DNA of 8,765 nucleotides. Origin: Clostridia bacterium. GTDB lineage: Bacteria > Bacillota > Clostridia > Peptostreptococcales > Anaerovoracaceae. Below the pieces are notes generated by a model, which was not told the origin of the DNA, did no database searches, and saw only the letters and a program-made list of their open reading frames with translations. How positions within the stretch are numbered: position 1 is the stretch's first letter; every line of letters begins with the position of its first letter. The translations under genes were made by a program, and so were the position numbers. The DNA is taken from assembly GCA_024403005.1 (NCBI GenBank), contig JAKSSQ010000067.1, positions 1 through 8,765 on the forward strand, written 5' to 3'. Positions 6,544 through 8,765 of the stretch are shown here, in pieces.

Positions 6544-8765
6544 TTACTTTCCGAGGCCCATTCCGGCATCGGATTTCTGAACTTCAGGCTTTGCGTTCTC
6601 AAGATGGGGTTCGCCAGCCTTGGCTGCAGGTTCATTCTTGTGCACTTCGGCGTCCTTATTGAGCTGCCCTGTGCGGATGTCCATGCGGCGGCGGTTTTCT
6701 TCAGCAACATTTTCCTTCAGGTATTTTGTCCACTTGCCGCTTAATGCGTCATCGCCCTTAGCCTGTACTTTGTCTACGATTGCTACAGTGCCCTCTTTTG
6801 CAAGCTTAATGCGCTGTTCTTCAGGCATCATGCGGTCTGCAAGGTCCTTAAGGAATGTACCACCATTAGGAATGTCCTTTGCAATAGGAGAGAATTCAAA
6901 GGTGCTCAAAGTACCATCAGTCATCTGCTTGTTGAGATTATGCTGGAATTCCTGATATTCCTTCTTCCATGCTTCTCTTTGCTTCTCGTACTCAGCTAGA
7001 GCCGCAGGATCTTCAGTCTTCGGACGAACAGGTCTCATAGGTTCTACGACTTCAATTTCTTTCTGAGAAGCCCCTACATCTGCCTGCAGTGCCTTAAGGA
7101 GCATGATCTTATCGAGGCATTCTTTTCTCTGCTCTTCTGTAAGTGCAGGGTCTTTCTTGTGGTCCTGCATAAGGCGGCATTCTGCGTCGAAGCCGTCCTT
7201 TACAACCTTACCCATGGCAATAAAGGTTTCAATCTTCTCGATGTCGGTATCTTCAAGGCCGGCAGACTTAAGCATATCGAGCATGTCGTGCTCTTTAACA
7301 AACTTCATGACGTTATCTGCAACTTCTGCAAATACGCCGTGCTTTCTGTCTGTCCAGGAGAAATGATCTGCATGACCGATAAACAGCTTGAGCTTCTCTG
7401 TAAGATGGTTTGCAAGGTCTCTCTTACCGTAACCGTCGAAGTCGTCAAGGTCATCCATAAGCATACCTCTTACCGGTTCGACAATCGGGTGAATGATTAC
7501 TCTGTTATTAGCACGGGGATAGTCTCCGTTCAGAATAATGTCTTCGAAGGACATGGAGTCAGGAGCGCTGGGCAGATTGTTGAAGTCCGGATTATCCTTG
7601 AAGAAATCCGGATGCTTTATAGACAGCATCATGCCAAGAGATGCAAACGTGTGCTCGTCAATTTCTTTGCCATCCGGTGTAAGTTCTGCAAGGTCGAAGT
7701 CTGATCCCTGCATGTAGCTCCAGTCTTTTACGGTATAGACACTGCCATTGCCCAGTTTTGTCCATTCGGGGTGGAACGGACGCTTTGAACCGTAGAAAGC
7801 GATAATGGAATCCCACTGAGCCTTGTTATCGAATGATTCCTTCATTCGCGCGTACTCATTAGGCTTTAAGATATCTCCGTCAACAAGCTTTGACCCCTTA
7901 TCAGCTATTTCTTCAAGACGTTTCTTTTCAATTTCGTATTCAGCTCCGGCACTTCCGGTCATAGCATTGCTGTATCGGAATACTTTTAAGAATCTGTCGC
8001 TGATTTCATCTAAGGATTCTTCGATGTCTTCTGCATCATCACTTCCGAGATTTGCTGCAAGTTCAGGGTCTTTTCTTCGAAGGTCCCATGCGAATTCTGC
8101 AAATCTTTCTGAGTTTGCAAGTTTTTCTATTGCCTTTTCTCTGTCAAAGTCATCTGCAAGAGGATCGATCATTTCAAACATGCGATTGCGGAAACCAAAT
8201 TCATCACGATCAAGCAGAGCCTTATCTACAAGCATTGTAGCCAGTGCATTGCAGAAAATTTCGTTTGTAAGTTTATCTTCGGGAATCTGGTTCAGGAAGA
8301 TCGCAGTTTCAACGACTTCATCTCTTAAATTCTGATCGTCTTCGGCGCACTTCTTATTGAATGCTGCAACCTTGTCGAGTCTGTCCTGAACAGCCTTGGG
8401 AACCCTATTTTCTTTAATGGTCTTGAGCATGGAGGCATAGGCCATGGATTCTTCGTACTTTACCTTTGCAGCCTGGTAATCTTTCATTGCCTGCGAGGGC
8501 TCTCCGCTTACTAAGTTGGACCACCAGTTTGCAATAGCTGCGAAGAAACCTGTCGGGGGCTTCGGTTCTCCGATCTGAGGGAAATCTGCTGCTCTGGCAG
8601 CCTGATAACCTACTACCGGAGTAAAAACATCCTTTGTCTTGTCAATGAAAACAGGAACCGGGGCTTTGTCGTCATACTTGCTCACTACATAGATTTCGCC
8701 CCGCTCGCTTAATTCCCTTGCCAGAGACATGTCGTCGCCGGCATCAGTATCTCCCTCCCCGTCGC
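6544..8765 (-). CDS. Large charged protein of unknown function (5' end probably outside window)
   Basis: I do not recognise this protein. The frame is open to the right edge. The first Met in view (8730) is preceded by 11 in-frame acidic and glycine-rich codons with no stop, and it has no ribosome site close upstream, so the true start is probably beyond the window; from that Met there are 728 residues. No signal peptide, membrane segment or catalytic motif is evident. Numbered from the Met: a short hydrophobic strand region (11-42), a proline hinge PKPPTG with a Trp-containing helix AIANWW (56-70), long charged helices (80-250 and 465-550), a mixed region (300-430) with acidic DDLDDFDGYG (426-435), a proline and charged linker (559-600), and a low-complexity Ala/Glu/Lys/Pro tail (690-728). 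The composition suggests a soluble, mostly helical cytoplasmic protein. It is convergent to the two-component operon and shares its terminator. It could be element cargo or a transferred protein, but nothing proves this. Confidence 0.85.
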   Translation of the reverse strand, partial: DGEGDTDAGDDMSLARELSERGEIYVVSKYDDKAPVPVFIDKTKDVFTPVVGYQAARAADFPQIGEPKPPTGFFAAIANWWSNLVSGEPSQAMKDYQAAKVKYEESMAYASMLKTIKENRVPKAVQDRLDKVAAFNKKCAEDDQNLRDEVVETAIFLNQIPEDKLTNEIFCNALATMLVDKALLDRDEFGFRNRMFEMIDPLADDFDREKAIEKLANSERFAEFAWDLRRKDPELAANLGSDDAEDIEESLDEISDRFLKVFRYSNAMTGSAGAEYEIEKKRLEEIADKGSKLVDGDILKPNEYARMKESFDNKAQWDSIIAFYGSKRPFHPEWTKLGNGSVYTVKDWSYMQGSDFDLAELTPDGKEIDEHTFASLGMMLSIKHPDFFKDNPDFNNLPSAPDSMSFEDIILNGDYPRANNRVIIHPIVEPVRGMLMDDLDDFDGYGKRDLANHLTEKLKLFIGHADHFSWTDRKHGVFAEVADNVMKFVKEHDMLDMLKSAGLEDTDIEKIETFIAMGKVVKDGFDAECRLMQDHKKDPALTEEQRKECLDKIMLLKALQADVGASQKEIEVVEPMRPVRPKTEDPAALAEYEKQREAWKKEYQEFQHNLNKQMTDGTLSTFEFSPIAKDIPNGGTFLKDLADRMMPEEQRIKLAKEGTVAIVDKVQAKGDDALSGKWTKYLKENVAEENRRRMDIRTGQLNKDAEVHKNEPAAKAGEPHLENAKPEVQKSDAGMGLGK

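Noticed and set aside
7159..8335. Two plus-strand open frames of 170-181 codons within the large unknown gene
   Set aside because: They are antisense shadows with biased composition (Ser-rich in one case) and no supporting signals. The minus frame is continuous over more than 2.2 kb and ends at a terminator.
1..8765. CRISPR arrays, tRNA/rRNA genes, riboswitches, insertion sequences or attachment sites
   Set aside because: No regularly spaced repeats, RNA gene signatures, transposase frames or terminal inverted repeats were seen; nearly all the window is protein-coding.

Overview
The window looks like part of a mobile or accessory region from a Gram-positive anaerobe, most likely a member of the Clostridia. 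Three things point that way: a textbook AAGGAGG ribosome binding site, a LytS-type histidine kinase paired with a response regulator that carries a SARP-like DNA-binding domain, and a VirD4/TraG coupling protein of the kind found in integrative conjugative elements of Firmicutes. The exact genus cannot be read from the sequence, and no element boundary (integrase, relaxase, att site) is visible.

Layout from left to right. Bases 1-1706, minus strand, hold the first 568 codons of a VirD4/TraG type IV coupling protein; its 3' end lies outside the window. Immediately upstream (1735-4227, minus; 28-base gap) is an 830-residue secreted protein with a signal peptide, a beta-helix-like domain interrupted by a long coiled coil, and an aromatic-rich repeat tail. 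These two genes form one leftward operon. Bases 4228-4354 are a divergent promoter region with a tandem 11-bp direct repeat (4289-4310) between promoter elements facing each way. To the right (4355-5683 and 5664-6464, plus) is a two-component system of a multi-TM LytS/YehU-type kinase and a receiver plus SARP-like winged-helix regulator, translationally coupled by a 20-base overlap. A strong bidirectional terminator (6484-6512) closes that operon and serves the convergent gene at 6544-8765 (minus). That last gene encodes a large, charged, cytoplasmic-looking protein of unknown function, open at the right edge.

Working model (inference): the kinase senses an unknown signal at the membrane and the regulator binds the tandem repeat. 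From there it could control its own operon and the divergent operon for the secreted or cell-contact protein and the DNA or protein-transfer coupling ATPase. No RNA genes, CRISPR arrays or insertion sequences were seen. The only non-coding stretches are short (28, 127 and 79 bases), so no gene-free stretch longer than 300 bases exists.
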